From Methanobacteriota archaeon (lineage in GTDB: Archaea; Thermoplasmatota; Poseidoniia; Poseidoniales; Poseidoniaceae), in assembly GCA_004195515.1 (NCBI GenBank), contig PSPR01000005.1, positions 1 through 49,273 on the forward strand: a stretch of DNA of 49,273 bases, in the 5' to 3' direction. The position numbers and the translations under genes were made by a program. The notes under the pieces are model-generated. The model was given only the letters and a program-made list of their open reading frames with translations, searched no databases and was not told where the DNA came from. Positions 15,563-23,496 of this stretch are shown here, piece after piece (within the stretch, counting starts at the first letter, position 1; the number at the start of each line of letters is the position of its first letter).

Positions 15563-16519
15563 TCAAGCCTCCTTCATTTTATTATCGAAAACAACACCAA
15601 AATCGATATCGTCACAAGAAGTTCCTTCCCTTGCAACCACTTTCACAGTTCCAGTCATTACCGAGTGATATTCTCCACAATATTCAGCACAGCGCACAGG
15701 GAATGTTCCTGCCTCATTCGGCTGGACATACAACCAAGTCCCAGTATCTAACCCCGGTACTGCATCTTCTTTATTGCCCCATTCCTGGAGCCAGAATGCG
15801 TGTTGTACACCTTGGTAAACGCCGTTCTTATCGCCGTATTTATCGGAGTGGATGTTGAACATTACATTTTCATCACAAGGTATGAAGAAATGCTTGGTCA
15901 TCAATTGGCCTTCTGGGATATGAGCCCATGTGTGAATGGTATTGCCATCAGCATCTGTAATTGTTACAGAAGAATTCGTTACATCATTGAACAAAGAATC
16001 ATTGGTAATAGTGCCATCGATTAATTCTAGCGACCAACTATTTGTTCCTTGAATCACATTAGCAGTATAGTTTCCATCGGCCATTATTCTGAGATCATCG
16101 CCCCAAGAAACATCGAAGGTAGAACTTGGATCCTCCCAAGTCAAACCATCTCGGTAACGGTATTCCCATTCCCATTGAACACCGTTTACCTCGACGGTAA
16201 AGGTCTCGTCAGGGTCTGGAATTGCTCCCCAGATGATATTCATCGAACCGAATGCGATGTAGGTTACCCAAATGATCAGCAGGGTTGGTCCTGCAAACCA
16301 AGCGAGTTCGAGTTTGAGGTTGTGGCGTTCGGTTGGAAAGGTTCCAACCTTGAGTTCTTCTTTACCAGCAGGTTCGATTCCGTCACGGAATCGAAGAATG
16401 GCGATAAACATCCAAGTAAAGGTAAAAACTCCGACTAAAATCGACCAGAACATGAACTTGTCATACAAGACATCGAACAAAGAGTTCTCATCCGGCCATA
16501 ACTCCCGTGAAGCGCCCAT
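15563..16519 (-). CDS. coxB: Cytochrome c oxidase subunit II with CuA site
   Basis: A protein of 318 residues with two N-terminal membrane helices (FMFWSILVGVFTFTWMFIAIL and LAWFAGPTLLIIWVTYIAFG) and a cupredoxin domain. The CuA site is PVRCAEYCGEYHSVMTG (CxxxCxxxH and Met) plus an upstream His in HFFIPCDENVMFNIHSDK. VQWEWEYRYRDG corresponds to the aromatic strip used for electron entry. The cupredoxin domain carries an extra loop of about 60 residues (GTNSWSLELIDGTITNDSL region) compared with common subunits. First gene of the operon; five bases separate it from coxA. It diverges from the DUF167 gene across about 110 bp. Confidence 0.93.
   Translation of the reverse strand: MGASRELWPDENSLFDVLYDKFMFWSILVGVFTFTWMFIAILRFRDGIEPAGKEELKVGTFPTERHNLKLELAWFAGPTLLIIWVTYIAFGSMNIIWGAIPDPDETFTVEVNGVQWEWEYRYRDGLTWEDPSSTFDVSWGDDLRIMADGNYTANVIQGTNSWSLELIDGTITNDSLFNDVTNSSVTITDADGNTIHTWAHIPEGQLMTKHFFIPCDENVMFNIHSDKYGDKNGVYQGVQHAFWLQEWGNKEDAVPGLDTGTWLYVQPNEAGTFPVRCAEYCGEYHSVMTGTVKVVAREGTSCDDIDFGVVFDNKMKEA
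15568..15574 (-). promoter_or_regulatory. Strong Shine-Dalgarno site for coxA
   Basis: AAGGAGG on the minus strand, ten bases before the coxA ATG and inside the last codons of coxB. It supports the chosen coxA start, including the N-terminal extra domain, and shows that internal operon genes here use Shine-Dalgarno initiation. Confidence 0.75.
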
Positions 16520-16568
16520 GCTTCAAGCGCATAGACGACCGTATTAAGCGATTGTGGAAAGGTATGGT

Positions 16569-16583
16569 TCTCCCTACGGGAGA
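16569..16583. promoter_or_regulatory. Perfect short palindrome between coxB and the DUF167 gene
   Basis: TCTCCC-TAC-GGGAGA is a perfect six-base inverted repeat with a three-base centre, about 50 bp upstream of the coxB start and 48-62 bp upstream of the divergent gene. It is a candidate operator for the oxidase operon. The centre (CCTACGG) is shared with the palindrome at 9766-9782. Closer to coxB the sequence CTTAATAC (minus strand, about 16539-16546) could be a weak TATA element. No regulator is identified. Confidence 0.35.
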
Positions 16584-16630
16584 TTTAGCCATCAAGAGGA
16601 TTCTTGGGCTTTGACTAAGTGGCTCAACCC

Positions 16631-16942
16631 ATGAGCGTTTCAGCCTGTGTTCAAACCACTCTTGACGGAGCGGTTTTGATCGAGATCGAAGTCCAACCTG
16701 GAGCTTCGCGTCAAGGCGTGGTTGGCTTCAATCGGTGGCGTGGCCGATTACAGGTCGCAGTCAAAGCCGAAGCCGAAAAAGGCAAAGCGAATAATGCGGT
16801 TTGTTCGGTCTTATCAACAATTTTCAAAAAACAAGTCGAGGTGGTAGCCGGTCATACTTCGCGACAGAAAAAAGTCTCGGTGAATGGAATGACTGCAAAT
16901 GAAATAATTACAGTTTTGGAGGGTTTGGTTGAACCGGATTGA
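16631..16942 (+). CDS. DUF167 (YggU/UPF0235) family protein
   Basis: A protein of about 103 residues. IEIEVQPGASRQGVVGF, WRGRLQVAVKAEAEKGKANN and IFKKQVEVVAGHTSRQKKVSV cover the whole small alpha/beta fold of this widespread family. Its biochemical role is not established. The ATG at 16631 is preferred; a GTG at 16619 in frame would add four residues. It overlaps the following Toprim gene by 14 bp, so the two are probably translated together. Confidence 0.88.
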   Translation: MSVSACVQTTLDGAVLIEIEVQPGASRQGVVGFNRWRGRLQVAVKAEAEKGKANNAVCSVLSTIFKKQVEVVAGHTSRQKKVSVNGMTANEIITVLEGLVEPD

Positions 16943-17366
16943 GCGATTTAATCTGGTAGCTCGAGCTCTCATCGAAGCACGAGCGAGCAACCTTGAGGGT
17001 TCACCGGTATTGGTCGAAGGACAAAAAGATGTAATCGCTTTGGAAGCTTTGGGTTTCAAAGGACCAATAGAAATTTTAAATCGCGGTTGGCCAGTCGACC
17101 GAGTTGCGGTTTGGATAGTTGAAAATTATTCGGTGCCCACAATTGTCTTGATGGATTGGGACCGGACCGGTGGTCGGCTTCAAAGAAAATTAGCCGATGC
17201 TTTCGAAAGTTTGGATTACAAAATATTGACTGATTTTAGAAAGACCCTTTCAAAGGCGATGCGGCCGGAAACATTGTGCTTAGAAGATTTGAAAGCGTTT
17301 GCCGATGAGTTGTTGGAATTGATAGAACTCATCGATCCTCAGGCAAACGCACGCCCATCTCCTTGA
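16929..17366 (+). CDS. Small Toprim-domain protein
   Basis: A protein of 145 residues that is essentially one Toprim fold. VLVEGQKDVIALEALGF carries the catalytic Glu, and VLMDWDRTGGRLQRKLADAF carries the DxD metal pair. Single-domain Toprim proteins of archaea and the RNase M5-like maturases share this layout, so nucleic-acid cleavage or 5S rRNA processing is possible but unproven. The start is TTG at 16929; no later start keeps the first helix. It overlaps the DUF167 gene upstream and the convergent Lrp gene by 38 bp, the longest such overlap in the window. Confidence 0.8.
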   Translation: MNRIERFNLVARALIEARASNLEGSPVLVEGQKDVIALEALGFKGPIEILNRGWPVDRVAVWIVENYSVPTIVLMDWDRTGGRLQRKLADAFESLDYKILTDFRKTLSKAMRPETLCLEDLKAFADELLELIELIDPQANARPSP

Positions 17367-17784
17367 CCGTATTTAATACGACGTGAGTATAGGACCTTGT
17401 TATCCCATCAAGGGTAAAAACAGTCTTTGTCAAATCGTCTAGGTCGGCTCTATCCTGAACTCTTGCCAAAACCATCGAATCCCAATCTCCGGTTACATCG
17501 TACACACTGAAAACCCGCGGGTCCGCGGCAATTTTTTGCTGGACTTTGATCATCTCACCTTTGGCAATTCTCAAACCAGCCATCACCGTCATGCTCCAAC
17601 CGACCGCTTCAGCATTCAATAATGGAACATAACCAGTAATGATATTTTCAGCCTCTAATCGGCGCAATCGATTGGTGATAGTTCCTTGAGCGACTCCGAC
17701 CTTTGCCGCCAGTTGACGCTGAGATAATCGAGCATCTTCGCAAAGTGCGCTGATGATAGCGCGGTCGGTCGAATCAAGGCTCAT
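17329..17784 (-). CDS. Lrp/AsnC family transcription regulator
   Basis: A protein of about 151 residues. An N-terminal winged helix-turn-helix (LDSTDRAIISALCEDARLSQ, then LAAKVGVAQGTITNRLRRLE) is followed by the RAM/AsnC effector domain (VMAGLRIAKGE to VRLPEDR) with the usual VYDVTGDWDSMVLARV. The family binds DNA as dimers or octamers and responds to amino acids or other small ligands. The start at 17784 gives a normal N-terminus; the frame is open 24 codons further, into the gene upstream. Targets cannot be inferred. It lies 26 bp downstream of a secreted thioredoxin-like gene read in the same direction. Confidence 0.9.
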   Translation of the reverse strand: MSLDSTDRAIISALCEDARLSQRQLAAKVGVAQGTITNRLRRLEAENIITGYVPLLNAEAVGWSMTVMAGLRIAKGEMIKVQQKIAADPRVFSVYDVTGDWDSMVLARVQDRADLDDLTKTVFTLDGITRSYTHVVLNTVKEMGVRLPEDR

Positions 17785-17810
17785 ATCACCAAGGATGCTC
17801 AAGCGGCTCT

Positions 17811-18953
17811 TCAACCATTCGACTTTTGCTCGGGCAGATTTAGGTCTAAAACCCAATCTCCTAGATCAGAAACACTTACCGCTAAACGCATATGAAAGTC
17901 CCCTTCTCCCCGAACCTTCATTTTGCCAGTAAGATCTTGGCCACCTGCTACCTTTCCTTTGGGTACACGCGAATTGGTTTTCCAGCCGTTTTCGAGGGTC
18001 ATATCACCTATTTCTAAATCGAATCCAGCGGTTAAATTATACTCTAATTCATTGAGACCAACCCACGCCCCTTCGAGTGTTGGTAAACCCTTTTCGCGTT
18101 TTAATTCAGCTTGAATGATGAAAATTATACAAATCACTAATAGAGATAAAATCAATGCTGGAGTAAGCACTTCTCCCTTTTGAGAAGATTGCCACGAAGT
18201 AGGTAAATTGGCTCTTTGAATCGATAAAACCCGGTTATTTGAATCGTTTTCGAAACTGCCGACCATCACCAATAACATCTCGTATTCATTCGAGTGGGTC
18301 GCACCTCCAAGTTCTATTCCTGCACCTTCAAGGTGGTCTCTTGTGATGGTTGTATTCCACTTATTGAGGGTATTATTGGTAAAATAAAACGACGAAGAAG
18401 GTGCCCAATCTCGCAATAAATTATTCACACTTTGTCCTTGGTTTCCTTCAGCTTGAGTTTCGATAATGAAAACGTGCAATTGGGTCGCGCCAGATAGTTG
18501 TTGTGGATTTGTCCAATCGCCTTCGATCGAAATCAATTCGACTTCACTCGAGCCAATCAATTCAATACTGAAATCAATTTCGACCTCGTTCTGATTAATA
18601 TTACCGGTAAAGTTATCAAAATCGTCAAGGGAAACCCAGAATCCATCGACGGTCATCGCCGGGAAAACGCTGATGTTGTGGAACATCGCTCTAGATTGAG
18701 CATCATCGCTTGGCCAACCGCTCTTTTCATCACTTGAATTTGTTCTCCAATGGATTAGGGTAATGTCTCCGTCCGCTTCCATTTTTTCTAAAATCGAAAC
18801 ATATTGATCATCGTTTTCGCCATGAAACCATTCCACCAATATTGGCGCTGAATCGGCTGATTTATGCTCGGAATAAGCATATTGATTGAGGTCTCCAATG
18901 GCGGAGGCCAAAGGTAACATCAATAGTAAAACAAAAATTGCAAAGACTCTCAT
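17811..18953 (-). CDS. Secreted, C-terminally anchored protein with a thioredoxin-like region
   Basis: About 380 residues. A signal peptide (VFAIFVLLLMLPLASAIG) is followed by PILVEWFHGENDDQYVSIL and VFPAMTVDGFWVSL. The spacing resembles the thioredoxin-like fold of Omp28-type proteins, with a cis-Pro-like FPAMT, but there is no CxxC, so redox activity is doubtful. A membrane helix (LTPALILSLLVICIIFIIQAE) near residue 270 is followed by a cytoplasmic region of about 100 residues ending LDLNLPEQKSNG. The start at 18953 forms an ATGA overlap with the methyltransferase stop. Function unknown. Confidence 0.7.
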   Translation of the reverse strand: MRVFAIFVLLLMLPLASAIGDLNQYAYSEHKSADSAPILVEWFHGENDDQYVSILEKMEADGDITLIHWRTNSSDEKSGWPSDDAQSRAMFHNISVFPAMTVDGFWVSLDDFDNFTGNINQNEVEIDFSIELIGSSEVELISIEGDWTNPQQLSGATQLHVFIIETQAEGNQGQSVNNLLRDWAPSSSFYFTNNTLNKWNTTITRDHLEGAGIELGGATHSNEYEMLLVMVGSFENDSNNRVLSIQRANLPTSWQSSQKGEVLTPALILSLLVICIIFIIQAELKREKGLPTLEGAWVGLNELEYNLTAGFDLEIGDMTLENGWKTNSRVPKGKVAGGQDLTGKMKVRGEGDFHMRLAVSVSDLGDWVLDLNLPEQKSNG

Positions 18954-20644
18954 TCCTCTTCCTCGCACTCTTCGATACCAATCTTCATTTTAAGAATGTC
19001 ACGGGCATAATCGTCCATCATGAACGACACTCTGGCTGCAACCCATACCGGACAAAGATATTGTCCGCATCTTAGGATTGAAGAACCTCTTTCAATTTTT
19101 ACTGGAAAATCTTCGATGGTTGGTACTTCGCCATTTAACATCGAGATAATGATATCCAATTCGACATCGATCAAACCGTTCTTGAGGTGAGGGCGTAACA
19201 ATTCCAATGCTTCTTGGCGTGGCCGCCAGATTCCTTTATTGTCGACGAATGTCGGTTGGCCAACATGGATTACTCTTAGGGGGTGGAATGCATCACCAGG
19301 CCAAAAATCACCTTTTGAGTTCTGAACCTTTGGTGTGTATAACCGATCTTTTGCCATCTTGGCGGAGAGATTTACTCGCTTCCCTCGTTGCCACCAAGAG
19401 AAATCATCAGAATTGAGTCCCCATTGTTTACAAATGGTATCTATTGTTTCTTGTTGTGCTGGAATCGATGTGTGACGATTTGGTTTTTGTTTATCCATCA
19501 CTCTTGGTTCTCGCATCAATTCGCGTTTGAGAATCATAGATTTACAAACCCCTTCAGGGGTTCGCTCGGCTACATGTTCCAATAAGGCGATGTAGAATCC
19601 ACCGGTATCATTGTCGTGTTGATGAACTCTAATTGTATAATCCAATGGCGGAGACTCTTCTTCTCTCTGACTGGGGTTGAGCATATTTTCAGATAACCCT
19701 GGGAGTTTTGGTAACTCCCCGGTCCATTCGACCACATTGACATCTTGGTCAAGAATCGGCCAATCATCGATTCCACGATGGACCTTCAATCCAGGCAGTA
19801 ACCTATCGGCTTCGATATTTACTAATCTTAACCATGGTGCGCGCCTGAGAATTTCACAAATAGCAGCTTCGTTTTCAGTCGGGTCAAGCGAGCAGGTTGA
19901 ATAGACCATTCTGCCGCCTGGTACCAATAATTGGGCGGCGCGATAAGCGATATCGGTTTGCAATCGAAATAGTGAGCGCCCCTCTTTAGGTGACCATTTC
20001 CACCATAATTCCTTATTTTTTCGAGTCGTTGCTGTGCCGGTACATGGGGCGTCCACCACGATTCCATCAACGCCGGGCGTAGCGATTCGGCCAAAGTGTC
20101 GACCATCGTGTTGAGTGATCAGCATATTTGTCAAACCGAGTCGGCCACGGTTTGTTACCAACATATTGAGACGTCCCGAAGACGGTTCGTTTGCTAAGAC
20201 CAGGCCGTTGGGAACGGCCTCGGCCAATTGGGTAGCTTTCGACCCCGGGGCTGCACATGTGTCCAAGATCATTTGGTCAGGTTTTGGTTCAAGTATGACC
20301 GGGGGTATCATCGAGACCGCTTCTTGACGGGTAACACGCCCAGTCTCATGGAGTGAAATCATTAATTTCTTGGTTTGGTCATCCGGCATATCCCCTTTGG
20401 AAAATGGCATGACCCAAGCTTCGGTATCAGGCATCCAATCGATCGGTTTTCCGCCGACACTACGCAGTTTTTCTCGGGTCCAATCAGCGTCGTGTCGGCC
20501 GGGTGTTAGCCGCATAGTAACCGGAAGTGGAGAGGCTGCGACCTCAAGCCATTCTTCGACATTTATTCCAAGGCTTGCTGCTAATTTGGCCAGTGGTTTA
20601 GTTGCCAAATCTTCGAGCAATTCCTCGTCAGCAGCCCGGACCAT
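18950..20644 (-). CDS. NOL1/NOP2/Sun family RNA (cytosine-5) methyltransferase
   Basis: About 564 residues. The SAM-binding core is MILDTCAAPGSKATQLAE, then the catalytic pair DAPCTGTATTRKN (first Cys) and VYSTCSLDPTENEAAI (nucleophile Cys). The N-terminal part (WLEVAASPLPVTMRLTPGRH) fits the family's RNA-recognition region. The C-terminal 200 residues (GDFWPGDAFHPLRVIHVGQP and a Cys-containing RCGQYLCPVW) resemble the PUA-like extension of larger archaeal/eukaryotic members. It makes m5C in tRNA or rRNA. The start at 20644 (MVRAADEELLEDL) is preferred because the upstream frame runs across the divergent gene. Confidence 0.9.
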   Translation of the reverse strand: MVRAADEELLEDLATKPLAKLAASLGINVEEWLEVAASPLPVTMRLTPGRHDADWTREKLRSVGGKPIDWMPDTEAWVMPFSKGDMPDDQTKKLMISLHETGRVTRQEAVSMIPPVILEPKPDQMILDTCAAPGSKATQLAEAVPNGLVLANEPSSGRLNMLVTNRGRLGLTNMLITQHDGRHFGRIATPGVDGIVVDAPCTGTATTRKNKELWWKWSPKEGRSLFRLQTDIAYRAAQLLVPGGRMVYSTCSLDPTENEAAICEILRRAPWLRLVNIEADRLLPGLKVHRGIDDWPILDQDVNVVEWTGELPKLPGLSENMLNPSQREEESPPLDYTIRVHQHDNDTGGFYIALLEHVAERTPEGVCKSMILKRELMREPRVMDKQKPNRHTSIPAQQETIDTICKQWGLNSDDFSWWQRGKRVNLSAKMAKDRLYTPKVQNSKGDFWPGDAFHPLRVIHVGQPTFVDNKGIWRPRQEALELLRPHLKNGLIDVELDIIISMLNGEVPTIEDFPVKIERGSSILRCGQYLCPVWVAARVSFMMDDYARDILKMKIGIEECEEEE

Positions 20645-20716
20645 GACCCCGGGGTCAGGTTTCTCACTCTTGAGTGCTTGTGCAGGTCTTATGGCTGTGA
20701 AGCAAGTGGCCAAATC

Positions 20717-21589
20717 ATGGCGGAGATGTTGGTCACCATGGCATTCATTTCCGCTCTTGCGATGATTGTTGCAGGTTTGCAAGATAAGTTCTTAAAAATT
20801 GGTTGGTTGACTTTATTATTATTGGTAATAATAGGCTTCACACTTCCTGTGAATGCCTTCGCATATGATGGCGGTTTGGCTCTAATAATTTCGGTCGGCG
20901 CAATGTTGAGTTGCGCTTCTTACAAAATGGAAAATAAGGAATCGGTCTTGATGGCAGGGATATTGATTTCGGTTTCTTTGTTGACGATGTTTCCAAGTGA
21001 AGCATATTCAGAAGATTTGCTCAAAAAGAACATGACTCCTACAATTCTTTACTTGATAGTAGGCTTTTTGGTCACTAGTAGATTTGATCGATTCAAATTA
21101 GGAGGAGCCTTGGCTGCTTCAATCATTGTAGGATTTACACCGGCGATGATTTGTGCAATTTCTATTTCGATTATATCGACGATGAAAATATTGGATTCAA
21201 AAATCAATCTCGGCACAGGGACCGGCCGCTCGGTGGGGTTGGGGATTACAATTTTGATAGGCATCATTGTTATTTTCATCAGCACCTGGGTTCAAGCGGG
21301 CGCAATTCCACGAATCGGCGAAGGTTCTGGTGCGGTTGCGGTTAGCCTTTGGATGTTGGTCGTAATCGTTAGTTTGGGCCTGATCGGAATGCTTGCGCCA
21401 TTGGTTGGGTTCGACGCTCACCCCCGCCCAGAGGCGTGGGGATGGAGGATGGGATTGGCAATTTCACCGATCATTCTTACCATGGTAACCGATTTGGCGG
21501 TATTCACTTTGGTAGGAATTTCTATCGCAATTTTGATTTCGATGACAGGCCCCTTGGTTCTAGAAAAGAAGGTCGAAAAAACCGCTTAA
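20717..21589 (+). CDS. Multi-pass integral membrane protein, unknown
   Basis: About 290 residues and eight to nine hydrophobic helices with short loops, for example WLTLLLLVIIGFTLPVNAFA and ITILIGIIVIFISTWVQAGA. I recognise no family motif. The start at 20717 (MAEMLVTMAFIS) leaves 72 bp to the divergent methyltransferase start. Ten bases separate its stop from the next gene, so the pair is likely co-transcribed. Confidence 0.65.
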   Translation: MAEMLVTMAFISALAMIVAGLQDKFLKIGWLTLLLLVIIGFTLPVNAFAYDGGLALIISVGAMLSCASYKMENKESVLMAGILISVSLLTMFPSEAYSEDLLKKNMTPTILYLIVGFLVTSRFDRFKLGGALAASIIVGFTPAMICAISISIISTMKILDSKINLGTGTGRSVGLGITILIGIIVIFISTWVQAGAIPRIGEGSGAVAVSLWMLVVIVSLGLIGMLAPLVGFDAHPRPEAWGWRMGLAISPIILTMVTDLAVFTLVGISIAILISMTGPLVLEKKVEKTA

Positions 21590-21598
21590 GACCCGGGA

Positions 21599-22039
21599 AT
21601 GCCCCCCAACGCTTATCTATGGTTGAAAGCGGATTGGTATTTGGAGAATTCCGATTCTCCAACAGGGATGGGGATCCTAATGGGAAGAGCATTTAGAGAC
21701 GGCATAAGCCAAGATAGCAAGCTGAGCATGAGACCAAAACTTAGGTCTTGGAAGCCATTAGCCGATTTACAAGGTCTATCAGGCCGAACAAAATCAATCG
21801 GTGACGGCATGGGACCGTTGGTCGATGTACCGGCTATGGTTAGAATTGAAAACGAGCAATGGGTATTCGAGCGAATCGATCAAGAAACCCTGATGCATCT
21901 AACTCATCGACTGATAATTCACGAAGATTCTGGCACCAGAACCTTAGGCGCAACCTTGGATTTAAACACCGCAATGCAAGTTGCACAAGGCATTGCTCGA
22001 AATGAGGGTTCAGTGGTTCTTATCGAGCCACTACGCTAA
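21599..22039 (+). CDS. Conserved-looking hypothetical protein
   Basis: A soluble protein of 146 residues without membrane segments or recognised motifs. It has regular alpha/beta-type composition, with a Trp-rich start (AYLWLKADWYLENSD) and a C-terminal half (RIENEQWVFERIDQETLMH) that reads like a compact domain. Coding is supported by a full-length frame between two genes, ten bases after the membrane-protein stop and nine bases before the convergent Sec61beta stop. No function is proposed. Confidence 0.6.
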   Translation: MPPNAYLWLKADWYLENSDSPTGMGILMGRAFRDGISQDSKLSMRPKLRSWKPLADLQGLSGRTKSIGDGMGPLVDVPAMVRIENEQWVFERIDQETLMHLTHRLIIHEDSGTRTLGATLDLNTAMQVAQGIARNEGSVVLIEPLR

Positions 22040-22048
22040 GATTTGTTC

Positions 22049-22231
22049 TCAGAACATGTTTGCAATCCACGAGATTACATTGTGGTTGAGCAGATAAAAG
22101 AATGCTGAGATTCCAATACAAGCGATGTAGATTTGAAGAGGAGTAATTTTCCAAGCATCCTCGGATTCCTCGTCGAAATATCGAATTAGACCAGCTGCTT
22201 GCTGGATTCCGCTGCCATCCTTTTTGGCCAT
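22049..22231 (-). CDS. Preprotein translocase subunit Sec61beta (archaeal SecG)
   Basis: About 60 residues with the family layout: a basic, glycine-containing N-terminus (MAKKDGSGIQQAAGLIRYFD), an acidic patch (EESEDAWKITP) and one C-terminal membrane helix (QIYIACIGISAFFYLLNHNVI). The AGLIRYFDEE strip is the signature of Sec61beta. It is the small tail-anchored subunit of the SecYE channel. An in-frame Met three codons earlier (22240) could also be the start. The gene is often missed because of its size. Confidence 0.85.
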   Translation of the reverse strand: MAKKDGSGIQQAAGLIRYFDEESEDAWKITPLQIYIACIGISAFFYLLNHNVISWIANMF

Positions 22232-22283
22232 GAGACTCATCCCGCCCACACGCCTTCCCTTTATCAACGCGACGCGCGGCCAT

Positions 22284-23006
22284 TCATTCCTCTTCTACGG
22301 TCAAATCCACCAAAGGAATTTCTTCTTCTTCTACCATGAGGACACTTGCACCATAGTCGACGTCTTCAACTTCGATATCGATCGAGTTGGCTTCCATCCG
22401 GGCTAAAGCCCGTAGGACCGCAGGCGCATTATCATCCGCTAGAGCATTGCGAGCATGGATGAGTTCCTCAGAATCACCTAGTGAATTCTTGGTTTTTTCA
22501 ATCATTTCTTCGAGGTCGTTTCGAGCATGAGATATATGCGATAGCCAATTGATTTCATTTTCTTTTACAGTAGTGAATTTCCGGTTAAACCTACTTGCAA
22601 AAGATAACTCCCAAGGCTTGTGAGCCAATGATGCCGTTAGATCAAAAATAATTCTCGCCCGCGATTCGAGCGGTCCTTGAAGGGTGATGATATTGACATA
22701 ACACTTAGTGATCAGTCCAAATCCCCAATACGGCATCGATTCGACCTTGACCGACAGATCGCCTGCTACCGCATTGAAAATCCAACGTTGCTCATCGAAG
22801 CGTGGCGATTGTTCAACCTTGGGTGTACTGATGCCAGAGATGACTTTGAGCAGAGTCGTAGCAACATCACCTACCCATACAGATGTTGTATTTGCAGGAT
22901 GATTTTTCAGGCGCAAATTTCCTTCTAAATCGTGACCATGACTGGGCCCGGCTTTGCGAACTTGGGCGAAAAGGATTGATTCTAGTGGGTCTAGTAATCC
23001 TTCCAT
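22284..23006 (-). CDS. Hypothetical protein with acidic C-terminus
   Basis: A protein of 240 residues, soluble, family not recognised. The first 120 residues look like a beta-rich domain (SVWVGDVATTLLKVI, RARIIFDLTASLAHKPWELSF). The next 60 are helical (ARNDLEEMIEKTKNSLGDSE, then HARNALADDNAPAVLRALARME). The end is strongly acidic (VLMVEEEEIPLVDLTVEEE). It reads away from the HhH protein gene with under 100 bp between starts, so the two may share a control region. Confidence 0.6.
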   Translation of the reverse strand: MEGLLDPLESILFAQVRKAGPSHGHDLEGNLRLKNHPANTTSVWVGDVATTLLKVISGISTPKVEQSPRFDEQRWIFNAVAGDLSVKVESMPYWGFGLITKCYVNIITLQGPLESRARIIFDLTASLAHKPWELSFASRFNRKFTTVKENEINWLSHISHARNDLEEMIEKTKNSLGDSEELIHARNALADDNAPAVLRALARMEANSIDIEVEDVDYGASVLMVEEEEIPLVDLTVEEE

Positions 23007-23101
23007 AACTCAATGCGATGGAGGGGATGACCATGAAATGTGCGTAGAATTGGCCAAAGGGTTCATGAGCGATGAGGGTTACAGCGATTTGTGATGAAGA
23101 C

Positions 23102-23488
23102 ATGGCTGCCAAGTCTAAGAAGAACCCACTCGCAAATTTGATGACCTTACCGGGCATCGGCAAAGGCAAAGCTCAGAAATTATACAATGCCGGAATAAAA
23201 AGTGCATCTAGTGTGGCTAAAGCTAGTGTGAAAAGGTTGGAATCCGCAGGGTTATCAGCAAGGTTGATTGCAAAAATCAAACCTACAAAACCAACTGAAA
23301 AGGCCGCTCCAAAAAAGAAGGCAACTCCAAAGAAGAAGGCAACTCCAAAGAAGAAAGCTGCACCTAAAAAGAAGAATCCATCAAAGGCAAAATCGAAGCC
23401 TAAACCAGCCGTTGCTGGTAGAAAAGGTTCAGATCTAAAAGTGCCTTCGCTAAAAGAGATGCTAAAACGCATTAATGCTAACCGCTAA
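23102..23488 (+). CDS. Helix-hairpin-helix protein with lysine-rich histone-H1-like tail
   Basis: About 128 residues. A helix-hairpin-helix pair (LMTLPGIGKGKAQKLYNAGI, then SVKRLESAGLSARLIAKI) should bind DNA or RNA backbone without sequence preference. It is followed by a tail of KKKATP/KKKAAP repeats (about residues 70-90) and a short conserved end (GSDLKVPSLKEMLKRI). Such Lys/Ala/Pro tails compact DNA in histone H1 and bacterial HU-like proteins; a chromatin role here is inference. The start at 23102 is preferred to an in-frame ATG at 23072. The stop lies eight bases from the xerA stop. Confidence 0.75.
   Translation: MAAKSKKNPLANLMTLPGIGKGKAQKLYNAGIKSASSVAKASVKRLESAGLSARLIAKIKPTKPTEKAAPKKKATPKKKATPKKKAAPKKKNPSKAKSKPKPAVAGRKGSDLKVPSLKEMLKRINANR
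23306..23370 (+). repeat. In-frame 18-bp codon repeats for the KKKATP tail
   Basis: Near-identical 18-base units (CCAAAGAAGAAGGCAACT type) encode successive PKKKAT/PKKKAA blocks. Tandem, in-frame copies imply growth by slippage; length may vary between strains. Confidence 0.7.
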
Positions 23489-23496
23489 GGTCATTA